Assembly (NCBI RefSeq): GCF_001667315.1
Contig: NZ_LZHT01000134.1
Span: 1 to 64,000, forward strand
Length of the DNA: 64,000 nucleotides
DNA from: Mycobacterium sp. 852002-10029_SCH5224772
Lineage (GTDB): Bacteria > Actinomycetota > Actinomycetes > Mycobacteriales > Mycobacteriaceae
Direction: 5' to 3'
The position numbers were made by a program, and so were the translations under genes. Below, piece by piece: positions 1-8,378 of the stretch. Each line of letters begins with the position of its first letter. Positions within the stretch are counted from its first letter, which is position 1. The notes under the pieces were generated by a model. That model worked only from the letters and a program-made list of their open reading frames with translations, ran no database searches and had not been told where the DNA came from.

Positions 1-2291
1 GTGAGGCCTGCCCGGTCGAGGTCGTCGACCGGTGGGCGCCGGGACGGGTGATGATCAACGCCTACGGCCCGACCGAGGCCACCGTGTACGCGGCGATGAG
101 CGCCCCGCTGCACACCGAAGCGGGGTCGGCGCCGATCGGTGCGCCGGTGCCGCGGGCCGCGTTGTTCGTGCTGGACCGCTGGCTGCGTCCGGCGCCCCAG
201 GGCGTCGTCGGCGAGCTGTACATCGCCGGACACGGTGTGGCCGCGGGATATTCGCGGCGGTCCGGTTTGACGGCGTCGCGATTCGTGGCCTGCCCGTTCG
301 GCGGGCCCGGTGCGCGCATGTACCGCACCGGCGACCTGGTCCGGTGGGGCCACGACGGTCAGCTGGAGTACCTCGGCCGCGCCGACGAGCAGGTCAAGCT
401 CCGCGGCTACCGCATCGAACTCGGTGAAGTGCAGGCGGCCCTCGCCGCGCTGGACGGGGTCGAGCAGGCCGCGGTGATCGCGCGCGAGGACCGTCCCGGC
501 GACAAGCGGCTGGTCGGTTACATCACCGGCACCGCCGACCCGGTCGGCATCCGCATCCAGCTGGCCGACCGGCTGCCCGCCTACATGGTGCCGGCCGCGG
601 TGGTGGTGCTGGACGCGCTGCCGCTGACGGTCAACGGCAAGCTCGACAAGCGCGCGCTGCCCGCACCCGAGTACCAGAAGCGCGGCGGCGAATACGTCGC
701 CCCGGCCAACCACACCGAGGAGATCGTGGCCGGCATCTTCGCCCGGGTCCTCGGCATGGAGCGCGTCTCGGTCGAAGACTCCTTCTTCGAGCTCGGCGGG
801 GACTCGCTGTCGGCGATGCGGGTGATCGCCGAGATCAACACCGCGGTCGACGGCGCCCTGTCGGTGCGCACCCTGTTCGACTCGCAGTCCATCCGGGCCC
901 TGAGTCAGCGGATCACCAGCGGCGCCGACACCGAGAACGCCGCGGGGCCCGGCTTCGCGGCGGTGCACGGCGCCGACGCAACCGAGGTGTATGCCCGCGA
1001 CCTCACGCTGGACAAGTTCATCGACGCGGCGACGCTGTCGACCGTGCCGTCGCTGACCGGCCCCAGCTCCGAGGTGCGGACGGTCCTGCTGACCGGCGCG
1101 ACCGGTTTCCTGGGTCGTTACCTGGTGCTGGAATGGCTCGAGCAGCTGGAACTGGTCGAGGGCAAGCTGATCTGCCTGGTGCGGGCCCGCACGGACGAGG
1201 ACGCCTGGCGCCGTCTGGAGAAGACCTTCGACAGCGGTGACCCCGAACTGCTGCAGCACTTCCGGGAATTGGCCGAAGAGCACCTGCAGGTCGTCGCCGG
1301 CGACAAGGGCCAGGCCAACCTGGGATTGGATGAGGCGACCTGGCAGCGGCTGGCCGAGACCGTCGACCTGATCGTCGACTCCGCGGCCGTGGTCAACGGC
1401 GTGCTGCCCTACAGCGAGCTATTCGCCCCCAACGTCGCGGGCACGGCCGAGCTGATCCGGTTGGCGCTCACCACGAAGATGAAGCCGTACGCGTACGTGT
1501 CGACCTCGGACGTGGGGCGCCAGATCGAGCCGTCGGCGTTCACCGAGGACGCCGACATCCGGGTCATCAGCGCCACCCGCGTCGTCGACGGCAGCTACGC
1601 CAACGGCTACGGCACCAGCAAGTGGGCGGGCGAGGTGCTGCTGCGCGAGGCCCACGACCTGTGCGCGCTGCCGGTCGGGGTGTTCCGCTGCGACATGATC
1701 CTGGCCGACACCACCTACGCGGGCCAGCTCAACCTGTCGGACATGTTCACCCGGATGCTGCTCAGCGTCGTGGCCAGCGGCGTCGCGCCACGCTCCTTCT
1801 ACCAACTCGACGCGCACGGCAACCGGCAACGCGCACACTTCGACGCCCTGCCGGTGGAGTTCGTCGCCGAATCGATCACCACCCTGGGCGCCCAGGTGGG
1901 GCGGGAGTCCGCGACCGGGTTCGAGACCTACCACGTGATGAACCCGCACGACGACGGCGTCGGCCTCGACGAGTACGTCGACTGGGTCATCGATGCCGGT
2001 TACCCGATCGAGCGGATCGACGACTTCGGGGAGTGGCTGCACCGGATGGAGGCCGCTCTGCACGACCTGCCGGAGCGACAGCGCCACCAGTCGGTGCTGC
2101 AGCTGCTGCAATTGCGCAACGCTGCGCATGTGCCGCCGGCGGACCCGGCCCGCGGCTGCCTGGGGCCCACCCAGCGCTTCCGCGCCGCGGTGCAGGAAGC
2201 CAAAATCGGCCCCGACAACGACATCCCGCACATCAGCGCGCCGGTGATCGTCAAATACGTGACCGACCTGCAGCTGCTCGGCCTGCTCTGA
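1..2291 (+). CDS. Non-ribosomal peptide synthetase, C-terminal A-PCP-reductase part (5' truncated by window)
   Basis: The reading frame is open from base 3, so the gene begins upstream of the window. Visible adenylation-domain motifs are NAYGPTEATV (from about 57), YRTGDLVRW (about 321) and the GRADEQVKLRGYRIELGE core (about 378), followed by NGKLDKRALP (about 633). A carrier domain follows, with FFELGGDSLS; the phosphopantetheine serine codon is at 804-806. The rest is a thioester reductase of the extended SDR type, with NADP-binding GATGFLG (about 1094) and a catalytic Y-x3-K (Tyr 1608, Lys 1620). Such reductases release the peptide as an aldehyde or alcohol rather than by hydrolysis. In mycobacteria this arrangement occurs in glycopeptidolipid synthetases (terminal alaninol) and in Nrp-type enzymes. 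A link to MAC peptidolipid synthesis (PstA/Mps2-like) is my inference; substrate specificity cannot be read because most of the A domain is missing. Confidence 0.93.
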   Translation, partial: EACPVEVVDRWAPGRVMINAYGPTEATVYAAMSAPLHTEAGSAPIGAPVPRAALFVLDRWLRPAPQGVVGELYIAGHGVAAGYSRRSGLTASRFVACPFGGPGARMYRTGDLVRWGHDGQLEYLGRADEQVKLRGYRIELGEVQAALAALDGVEQAAVIAREDRPGDKRLVGYITGTADPVGIRIQLADRLPAYMVPAAVVVLDALPLTVNGKLDKRALPAPEYQKRGGEYVAPANHTEEIVAGIFARVLGMERVSVEDSFFELGGDSLSAMRVIAEINTAVDGALSVRTLFDSQSIRALSQRITSGADTENAAGPGFAAVHGADATEVYARDLTLDKFIDAATLSTVPSLTGPSSEVRTVLLTGATGFLGRYLVLEWLEQLELVEGKLICLVRARTDEDAWRRLEKTFDSGDPELLQHFRELAEEHLQVVAGDKGQANLGLDEATWQRLAETVDLIVDSAAVVNGVLPYSELFAPNVAGTAELIRLALTTKMKPYAYVSTSDVGRQIEPSAFTEDADIRVISATRVVDGSYANGYGTSKWAGEVLLREAHDLCALPVGVFRCDMILADTTYAGQLNLSDMFTRMLLSVVASGVAPRSFYQLDAHGNRQRAHFDALPVEFVAESITTLGAQVGRESATGFETYHVMNPHDDGVGLDEYVDWVIDAGYPIERIDDFGEWLHRMEAALHDLPERQRHQSVLQLLQLRNAAHVPPADPARGCLGPTQRFRAAVQEAKIGPDNDIPHISAPVIVKYVTDLQLLGLL

Positions 2292-2413
2292 AACACGTTC
2301 GCCGGTAGCGGTTTTCGCCATCGCCGGCCGAAGTCGTCGTCGTCGCGGCTCCCGCTGGCTACCATGACCGGTAGAACGCGACGGTCCCGCCGCAGGAGAG
2401 GAGTGCTCATCCG

Positions 2414-2983
2414 ATGACAACAGCGCGCCTGCCCAAACTGCCACTGGACGAAGCCAAAGCCGCCGCCGACGAAGCGGCCGTCCCCAATTACATGGCCGAA
2501 CTGAGCATCTTCCAAGTGTTGCTCAACCATCCGCCGCTGGCGCGCGCCATCAACGACCTGCTCGCCACCATGCTCTGGCACGGCGCCCTCGACGCGCGGT
2601 TGCGCGAGTTGGTGATCATGCGGATAGGCTGGCTCACCGCCTGCGACTACGAATGGACCCAGCACTGGCGCGTCGCCTCCCGGCTCGGTGTCTCGGGCGA
2701 CGACCTGCTCGGCGTGCGAGATTGGCGCAACTACGCCGGGTTTGGGCCCGCCGAGCGGGCCGTGCTCGCGGCCACCGACGACGTGGTGCGCGACGGCGCG
2801 GTCAGCGCCGCGAGTTGGGCGGTGTGTGAGCGCGAATTCAACGGCGACACAACGGTTCTCGTTGAATTGGTCACGGTCATCGGCGCGTGGCGCATGGTCT
2901 CGTCCATCCTGCAGAGCCTCGAGGTGCCGCTGGAGGAGGGCGTGTCGAGCTGGCCTCCAGACGGCCGACCGCCCGGGTCGTAG
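2414..2983 (+). CDS. Carboxymuconolactone decarboxylase (AhpD-like) family protein, Rv1531-like
   Basis: The 189-aa protein matches the length and layout of mycobacterial Rv1531. The ATG is preceded by an AGGAGAGGAG Shine-Dalgarno stretch, which fixes the start. The central ELVIMRIGWLTACDYEWTQHW segment is the AhpD/CMD-like helical core. AhpD uses a CxxC pair as a peroxiredoxin reductant; here only one cysteine is seen in that core, so a classical AhpD disulfide relay looks unlikely. It lies 122 bp after the NRPS and 75 bp before the nitronate monooxygenase. Function is not established; a cofactor-independent hydrolase or decarboxylase role is possible by family only. Confidence 0.82.
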   Translation: MTTARLPKLPLDEAKAAADEAAVPNYMAELSIFQVLLNHPPLARAINDLLATMLWHGALDARLRELVIMRIGWLTACDYEWTQHWRVASRLGVSGDDLLGVRDWRNYAGFGPAERAVLAATDDVVRDGAVSAASWAVCEREFNGDTTVLVELVTVIGAWRMVSSILQSLEVPLEEGVSSWPPDGRPPGS

Positions 2984-3023
2984 CGGCGGCGAATCAGCGC
3001 GAATTGCTCAGGGCCGTAAGCGA

Positions 3024-3052
3024 TTGACTTCTCCAGCAATAACTCTTAGCGT
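3024..3052 (+). promoter_or_regulatory. Candidate leaderless promoter for the nitronate monooxygenase
   Basis: TTGACT (3024-3029) and TAGCGT (3047-3052, a TANNNT -10) are separated by 17 bp. The ATG at 3059 lies 7 nt past the -10, so transcription would start at or next to the start codon. Confidence 0.6.
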
Positions 3053-3058
3053 CGGGCA

Positions 3059-4183
3059 ATGAGAACCAGGGTCGCCGAGATGCTCGGTGTCGAATTCCCG
3101 ATCTGCGCCTTCAGTCATTGCCGCGATGTGGTGGCCGCGGTGACCAACGCAGGCGGATTCGGCGTCCTGGGCGCCACCGCGCACAGTCCAGCGCGATTGC
3201 GCAGCGAGCTGACTTGGATCGAGGAGCAGACCGGGGGCAAACCGTACGGGGTCGACCTGCTGCTGCCGCCCAAATACGTGGGCGCCGAACAAGGTGGGAT
3301 CGACGCCAACCAGGTCCGGACCCTGCTGCCCGACGAGCATCGCGCCTTCGTCGACGACCTGCTGGCCCGCTACGGGGTGACGGCGCCCGCCGGGGACGCC
3401 CGCGTGTCCGCGGGTGGCCTGAGCATCTCGCCCAAGACGTACGAGCCACTGCTCGACGTGGCCTTCGCGCACAACATCCGGCTGATCGCCAGCGCGCTCG
3501 GCCCACCCCCGGCGGACCTCGTCGAGCGCGCCCACGACCAGGACGTGCTGGTGGCCGCCCTGGCCGGCACTACCCGCCACGCGCAGCGGCACGCCGCGGC
3601 CGGCGTCGACGTGATCGTCGCGCAGGGCACCGAGGCCGGCGGCCACACCGGCGACGTGGCGACCATGGTGCTGGTGCCCGAGGTCGTCGATGCCGTGGCG
3701 CCGGTGCCGGTGCTGGCCGCCGGCGGGATCGCCCGCGGCCGCCAGATCGCGGCGGCGCTGGCCCTGGGCGCCGAGGGTGTGTGGTGCGGGTCGGTCTGGC
3801 TGACCACCGAGGAAGCCGAGACGGTGCCTGTCGTCAAGGAGAAGTTCCTCGCCGCCACCTCCTCCGACACGGTGCGGTCGCGCTCGATGACGGGCAAGCC
3901 GGCGCGGATGCTGCGCACCGCCTGGACCGAGGAGTGGGAGCGGCCCGAAAACCCCGACCCGTTGGGCATGCCATTGCAGACCGCGCTGATCGCCGAGCCG
4001 CAGGTGCGCATCAACTCCGCCGCCGTCCACGACGGCGCCAAGGCGCGTGAGCTGGCGACATACTTCGTCGGACAGGTGGTGGGCTCGCTCAATCGGGTCC
4101 GCCCGACGCGCTCGGTGGTGCTGGACATGGTCGACGAGTTCATCGACACCATCGGCCGGCTGGACGGCCTGATCGAGAAGTGA
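3059..4183 (+). CDS. Nitronate monooxygenase (2-nitropropane dioxygenase family), Rv1533-like
   Basis: A 374-aa FMN-dependent TIM-barrel enzyme expected to oxidise alkyl nitronates to carbonyls and nitrite in the cytosol. The N-terminus carries LGVEFPICAF and the NAGGFGVLGA stretch typical of the family. The EAGGHTGD segment (about residues 192-199) contains the conserved histidine thought to act as catalytic base. PVLAAGGIARGRQ and LGAEGVWCGS form the FMN phosphate-binding end of the barrel. Length agrees with M. tuberculosis Rv1533 (about 375 aa). The start is supported by a promoter that places the TSS at the ATG. No partner gene is apparent; an IMPDH-like or enoyl-reductase role is less likely given the motifs. 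Confidence 0.88.
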   Translation: MRTRVAEMLGVEFPICAFSHCRDVVAAVTNAGGFGVLGATAHSPARLRSELTWIEEQTGGKPYGVDLLLPPKYVGAEQGGIDANQVRTLLPDEHRAFVDDLLARYGVTAPAGDARVSAGGLSISPKTYEPLLDVAFAHNIRLIASALGPPPADLVERAHDQDVLVAALAGTTRHAQRHAAAGVDVIVAQGTEAGGHTGDVATMVLVPEVVDAVAPVPVLAAGGIARGRQIAAALALGAEGVWCGSVWLTTEEAETVPVVKEKFLAATSSDTVRSRSMTGKPARMLRTAWTEEWERPENPDPLGMPLQTALIAEPQVRINSAAVHDGAKARELATYFVGQVVGSLNRVRPTRSVVLDMVDEFIDTIGRLDGLIEK

Positions 4184-4228
4184 TCCCGGGCCCGTCGGTA
4201 ACGAATCGCGGACACGCCAGCCAGGGAT

Positions 4229-4257
4229 TTGACCGCGTCAGACCGCTCGTGCATGAT
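4229..4257 (+). promoter_or_regulatory. Candidate promoter of the M-box transcript
   Basis: TTGACC at 4229-4234 and CATGAT at 4252-4257 are 17 bp apart. The predicted TSS near 4264 is just upstream of the first M-box helix, which begins at about 4271. Confidence 0.5.
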
Positions 4258-4270
4258 CGGTCGGGTAAGC

Positions 4271-4443
4271 ACCTCGTTAGGTGAGGCGTCTACACGAATA
4301 CAGGCCACTGACCCCGAACGTCGAAAGACGCCCCGGGTCAGGACAGCTCCTCCCGGCTTAAGGGTTGAGCCCAGGTGGCTTCCGGTTTGGATTGTTTTTC
4401 CAGGCCAGGACACGTCGTGTGGTGCCGAAGCTCTGACGAGAGG
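4271..4443 (+). promoter_or_regulatory. M-box (ykoK leader) magnesium riboswitch
   Basis: Conserved M-box blocks appear in the right order: CTCGTTAGGTGAGGC (about 4273-4287), CTACACGAATACAGGCCACTG, the AAAGACGCC segment (about 4324-4332), a GGGTCAGGACAG block, GGCTTAAGGGTTGAGCCCAG (about 4355-4374), GTGGTGCCGAAGCTCTGACG and the closing GAGAGG. The 5' CCTCGTTAG pairs with the 3' CTCTGACGAGAGG to form P1. M-box RNAs fold on binding Mg2+ and normally switch off genes when Mg2+ is high. An M-box in front of the Rv1535 gene is known from M. tuberculosis. Here it lies about 100 nt upstream of a small translated-looking ORF and 295 nt upstream of the Rv1535-like gene. No strong U-tract terminator follows, so termination by Rho or translational control is more likely than an intrinsic terminator (inference). 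Confidence 0.85.
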
Positions 4444-4542
4444 GGTGCGGATCTCCGGCAATCGTCGGATTCTGCTCCTCTTGCTGCGCCCAGATCGCAT
4501 GCGACCCCGCGTGCGTCGTGACCGCGAGGAGGTGAGGGACAC

Positions 4543-4623
4543 ATGAGTTCTAGCGATAGTCCGGATCGAAGTCCGAACACTGTTTCGTCCCGATCCGTTC
4601 TCCGGCGCGACGTACTCGGCTGA
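4543..4623 (+). CDS. Upstream ORF, 26 codons, in the M-box leader
   Basis: ATG at 4543 is preceded, with 7 nt spacing, by AGGAGGTGA (4527-4535), a nine-base perfect complement to the 16S rRNA 3' end and the strongest ribosome site noticed in the window. The frame runs 26 codons to TGA (4621-4623) and encodes a Ser/Arg/Asp-rich peptide beginning MSSSDSPDRSPN and ending RRDVLG. It is too short for a domain. Its position between riboswitch and main gene suggests a regulatory leader ORF: its translation could shield or expose Rho sites, or couple to the downstream gene. The peptide itself may have no function. Confidence 0.6.
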   Translation: MSSSDSPDRSPNTVSSRSVLRRDVLG

Positions 4624-4738
4624 GTTGTCGCACACGCTAAGTGCTTATCCGCCAAGCGTTCTGAGATCGGAACCGACCCGGGACGGGACACGTCAGTCCT
4701 TTTTGGTCCCCGTTGGAATTCTCCTCTAGGAGTCGATC

Positions 4739-4987
4739 ATGACCGCAGCTCTCTACGACGAAGTCGTCACCGTCGCGCCCGCTCGCACCCTGACGGTGGT
4801 ACGGGACTTCCCTGAAATCCAGGTTCCCGCGCCCGAGACCGAAGAGCCGCGCCGCAGCGACTACCCGCTCTTCGGCCCGGGCGGCGACCCGCTGATCAAC
4901 GGGGCCTGCCGGTTGTTGAGCATCCCGCTGCGGCACGTGTACGCGGCGCTGTGGCGCGTGGGTGTGCTCGAGGTTCGGGGCCAGTAG
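4739..4987 (+). CDS. Conserved mycobacterial hypothetical protein, Rv1535-like (M-box controlled)
   Basis: The 82-aa protein is close to M. tuberculosis Rv1535 (about 78 aa). The start is supported by TAGGAG 6-7 nt upstream. No signal peptide or clear membrane helix is seen. The middle is rich in Pro and Glu; the C-terminal third (LINGACRLLSIPLRHVYAALWRVGVLEV) is hydrophobic and could form an amphipathic helix. Control by an Mg2+ riboswitch suggests expression when Mg2+ is limiting, but the biochemical role is unknown. The TAG stop overlaps the -10-like TAGAAT of the following ileS leader. Confidence 0.8.
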   Translation: MTAALYDEVVTVAPARTLTVVRDFPEIQVPAPETEEPRRSDYPLFGPGGDPLINGACRLLSIPLRHVYAALWRVGVLEVRGQ

Positions 4988-5193
4988 AATCGTTTCACTG
5001 GCGTCGATCCGGCCATCACCGGGGAGCCTTCGGAAGAACAGCCGGCCGGCTCAGTAGAACCGAACGGGTAGGCCCGTCACAGCCTGTTCAATGAGCGGCC
5101 GCGCGCGAGCGCGGCAAGCGGGGTGGTACCGCGGCGCTCGCGCAGCCGGCGCGTCGTCGTCCCCAGGCCTGAGACTGGCACAGGAGACGACGG
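4985..5193 (+). promoter_or_regulatory. ileS T-box riboswitch (isoleucine specifier, translational type) with its promoter
   Basis: TAGAAT (4985-4990) is a TANNNT -10 that would start RNA near 4997. Stem I follows with an ATC isoleucine specifier codon at 5014-5016 in the GGCCATCACCGGGGAGCC context. The hallmark T-box TGGTACCGCGG is at 5124-5134. GTCGTC repeats at 5152-5160 can pair with GGAGACGAC (5183-5191), hiding the ileS Shine-Dalgarno. This is the actinobacterial translational T-box class known for mycobacterial ileS: uncharged tRNA-Ile binds stem I and the T-box bulge, releases the ribosome site and raises IleRS synthesis. No terminator U-tract is present, consistent with translational control. 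Confidence 0.93.
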
Positions 5194-8100
5194 TTGACCG
5201 AGCACACTTACCCCAAGCTGGCCAGCGGGGCGCCCGACTTCCCGGCGCTCGAGGTCGAGGTGCTGGATTACTGGGCCCGCGACGACACCTTCCGCGCCAG
5301 CATCGCCGGCCGCGAGGGCTCGCCGGAATACGTGTTCTACGACGGGCCGCCGTTCGCCAACGGTCTGCCGCACTATGGGCACCTGCTCACCGGCTACGTC
5401 AAAGACATCGTCCCGCGGTATCGCACCATGCGCGGCTACAAGGTGGAGCGCCGCTTCGGCTGGGACACCCACGGCCTGCCGGCCGAACTCGAGGTCGAGC
5501 GCCAGTTGGGCATCAGCGACAAATCGCAGATCGACGACATGGGCATCGCCGCCTTCAACGACGCCTGCCGCGCCTCGGTGCTGCGCTACACCGACGAGTG
5601 GCAGGCCTACGTCACCCGCCAGGCGCGCTGGGTGGACTTCGACAACGACTACAAGACGCTGGACCTGCCCTACATGGAGTCGGTGATCTGGGCGTTCAAG
5701 CAGCTCTGGGACAAGGACCTGGCCTATGAGGGCTACCGGGTGCTGCCTTATTGCTGGCGCGACGAAACCCCGCTGTCCAACCACGAATTGCGGATGGACG
5801 ACGACGTCTACCAGAGCCGCCAAGACCCCGCGCTGACGGTGGGGTTCAAGGTGGTCGGGGGCGACTTGGACGGCGCCTACCTGTTGGTGTGGACCACGAC
5901 ACCGTGGACCCTGCCGTCCAACCTCGCCGTCGCCGTCAACCCCGACGTGACCTACGCGCAGGTGCGCGTCGGGGAGCGGCGTTTCGTGCTGGCCGAGGCG
6001 AGGCTGGGCGCCTACGCGCGAGAGCTCGGCTTCGAAAAGGGATTCGAAAAGGGAGTGGAACCCGAGGTGCTGGGCACCTGTCGGGGCGCGGACCTGCTGG
6101 GCACCCGGTACCTGCCGCCGTTCCCATATTTCATGGATGCGCACGATGCCTTTCGTGTGCTCTCGGGCGAGTTCGTCACCACCGAGGACGGCACCGGCAT
6201 CGTCCATCTGGCGCCGGCCTACGGCGAGGACGACATGGCTGTCGCGGACGCCGCCGGCATCGCCCCGGTCACCCCGGTCGATTCCAGGGGACGCTTCGAC
6301 GCCAGCGTCCCGGATTACCAGGGGCAGCACGTCTTTGACGCCAACCCGCACATCATTCGCGACCTGAAGAACGGCAGCGGTCCCGCCGCGGCCAACGGGG
6401 CGGTGGTGCTGCGCCACGAAACCTACGAGCACCCCTACCCGCACTGCTGGCGGTGCCGCAATCCGTTGATCTACCGGGCGGTGTCGTCCTGGTTCGTCGC
6501 GGTCACCGAATTCCGGGATCGCATGGTGGAACTCAACCAGCAGATCACCTGGTACCCCGAACACGTCAAGGACGGCCAGTTCGGCAAGTGGTTGCAGGGC
6601 GCCCGCGATTGGTCGATCTCACGGAACCGCTACTGGGGCACCCCGATTCCGGTGTGGAAGTCCGACGACCCGGCCTATCCGCGCATCGACGTGTACGGCA
6701 GCCTCGACGAGCTGGAGCGCGACTTCGGGGTGCGGCCCACCAACCTGCACCGCCCCTTCATCGACGAGCTGACCCGGCCCAATCCCGACGACCCGACCGG
6801 GCGTTCGGTGATGCGCCGCATCCCCGACGTGCTCGACGTGTGGTTCGACTCCGGGTCGATGCCCTATGCGCAGGTCCACTTCCCGTTCGAGAACGCCGAC
6901 TGGTTCGACACCCACTATCCCGGTGACTTCATCGTCGAGTACATCGGCCAGACCCGCGGCTGGTTCTACACGCTACACGTGTTGGCCACCGCGCTGTTCG
7001 ACCGGCCGTCCTTCAAAACCTGTGTGGCCCATGGCATCGTGCTGGGCTCCGACGGCCAGAAGATGAGCAAGTCGCTGCGCAACTATCCCGACGTGTCCGA
7101 GGTGTTCGACCGCGACGGCTCCGATGCCATGCGCTGGTTCCTGATGGCCTCACCGATCCTGCGCGGCGGCAACCTCATCGTCACCGAACAAGGCATCCGC
7201 GAGGGCGTGCGCCAGGTGCTACTGCCGTTCTGGAACGCCTATAGCTTCCTGGCCCTCTACGCGCCGAAAGTCGGTACCTGGCGCACCGATTCGACCCAGG
7301 TGCTGGACCGCTACATCCTGGCCAAGCTCGCCGAACTGCGCGACGACCTCACCCGCGAAATGGACAGCTGTGACATCTCGCGGGCCTGCGAGCAGCTGCG
7401 AAAGTTCACCGAGGCGTTGACGAACTGGTATGTGCGACGGTCGCGTTCGCGGTTCTGGACCGAAGACGCCGATGCCATCGACACCCTGCACACCGTGCTG
7501 GAGGTGACCGCGCGGCTGGCCGCGCCGCTGCTTCCGTCGGTGACCGAGATCGTCTGGCGCGGCCTGACCGGCGGGCGGTCTGTGCACCTGACCGATTGGC
7601 CGCAGGAGGGCGACGTGCCCGCCGACCCCGATCTGGTCGCCGCGATGGATCAGGTCCGCGAGGTGTGCTCGGCCGCATCGTCGTTGCGCAAGGCCAAGAA
7701 GCTGCGGGTGCGGTTACCGCTGCCGAAACTCACTGTCGCGGTGGGTAATCCGCATCTCCTCGAGCCGTTCGTCGACCTGATCGCCGACGAGCTCAACGTC
7801 AAGAGCGTCGAGCTGACCGACGCGATCGACACGTACGGCTCCTTCGAACTCACCGTCAACGCGCGGGTGGCCGGCCCGCGGCTGGGCAAGGCCGTGCAGG
7901 CCGCGATCAAGGCGGTCAAGGCGGGGGAGGGCGTCGTCAACGACGACGGCACCCTGACCGCCGGCCCCGCGGTCCTGCAACCGGGCGAATACAGCTCGCG
8001 GCTGGTCGCCGCCGACCCGGAGTTCACCGCGGCCCTGCCCGACGGGGCGGGCCTGGTGGTGCTGGACGGCACGGTGACGCCCGAGCTGGAGGCCGAAGGC

Positions 8101-8331
8101 TGGGCCAAGGACCGGATCCGCGAATTGCAGGAGCTGCGCAAGTCGACGGGACTGGATGTGTCCGACCGGATTTCGGTGGTGATGTCGGTGCCCGCCGGGC
8201 GCGCCGACTGGGCACAGGCGCACCGCGACCTCATTGCGGGCGAAATCCTGGCGACCAGTTTCGAATTCGGCGAGCCCCGCGACGGCGCGGACATCGGCGA
8301 TGGCGTGCGGGTGAGCATCGCCAAGGCCTGA
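5194..8331 (+). CDS. ileS: Isoleucyl-tRNA synthetase
   Basis: A 1045-aa class Ia synthetase that charges tRNA-Ile in the cytosol. It carries the HIGH-type motif HYGH (residues 60-63), the large CP1 editing domain (roughly 190-400) and KMSKS (623-627). The anticodon-binding region follows, and the C-terminus shows the long eukaryote-like form found in mycobacteria, associated with natural mupirocin resistance. The start codon is TTG at 5194, directly after the T-box sequestered GGAG; no better start is available. Oddity: within the editing region a perfect 12-bp tandem duplication (6031-6054) encodes FEKGFEKG, which I do not recall from M. tuberculosis. The gene is followed by a 236-bp gap containing an inverted repeat. 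Confidence 0.98.
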   Translation: MTEHTYPKLASGAPDFPALEVEVLDYWARDDTFRASIAGREGSPEYVFYDGPPFANGLPHYGHLLTGYVKDIVPRYRTMRGYKVERRFGWDTHGLPAELEVERQLGISDKSQIDDMGIAAFNDACRASVLRYTDEWQAYVTRQARWVDFDNDYKTLDLPYMESVIWAFKQLWDKDLAYEGYRVLPYCWRDETPLSNHELRMDDDVYQSRQDPALTVGFKVVGGDLDGAYLLVWTTTPWTLPSNLAVAVNPDVTYAQVRVGERRFVLAEARLGAYARELGFEKGFEKGVEPEVLGTCRGADLLGTRYLPPFPYFMDAHDAFRVLSGEFVTTEDGTGIVHLAPAYGEDDMAVADAAGIAPVTPVDSRGRFDASVPDYQGQHVFDANPHIIRDLKNGSGPAAANGAVVLRHETYEHPYPHCWRCRNPLIYRAVSSWFVAVTEFRDRMVELNQQITWYPEHVKDGQFGKWLQGARDWSISRNRYWGTPIPVWKSDDPAYPRIDVYGSLDELERDFGVRPTNLHRPFIDELTRPNPDDPTGRSVMRRIPDVLDVWFDSGSMPYAQVHFPFENADWFDTHYPGDFIVEYIGQTRGWFYTLHVLATALFDRPSFKTCVAHGIVLGSDGQKMSKSLRNYPDVSEVFDRDGSDAMRWFLMASPILRGGNLIVTEQGIREGVRQVLLPFWNAYSFLALYAPKVGTWRTDSTQVLDRYILAKLAELRDDLTREMDSCDISRACEQLRKFTEALTNWYVRRSRSRFWTEDADAIDTLHTVLEVTARLAAPLLPSVTEIVWRGLTGGRSVHLTDWPQEGDVPADPDLVAAMDQVREVCSAASSLRKAKKLRVRLPLPKLTVAVGNPHLLEPFVDLIADELNVKSVELTDAIDTYGSFELTVNARVAGPRLGKAVQAAIKAVKAGEGVVNDDGTLTAGPAVLQPGEYSSRLVAADPEFTAALPDGAGLVVLDGTVTPELEAEGWAKDRIRELQELRKSTGLDVSDRISVVMSVPAGRADWAQAHRDLIAGEILATSFEFGEPRDGADIGDGVRVSIAKA
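6031..6054 (+). repeat. 12-bp perfect tandem duplication inside ileS
   Basis: TTCGAAAAGGGA occurs twice head to tail (6031-6042, 6043-6054). It is in frame and adds Phe-Glu-Lys-Gly within the CP1 editing domain. Confidence 0.9.
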
Positions 8332-8378
8332 GCCGTCACATGCGCCACTTTCGCCTCTCCGCGAGGCGGCACATGGTT

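Noticed and set aside
4229..4546. A 105-codon frame over the M-box
   Set aside because: It crosses conserved riboswitch helices, lacks a ribosome site and ends inside the uORF start region.
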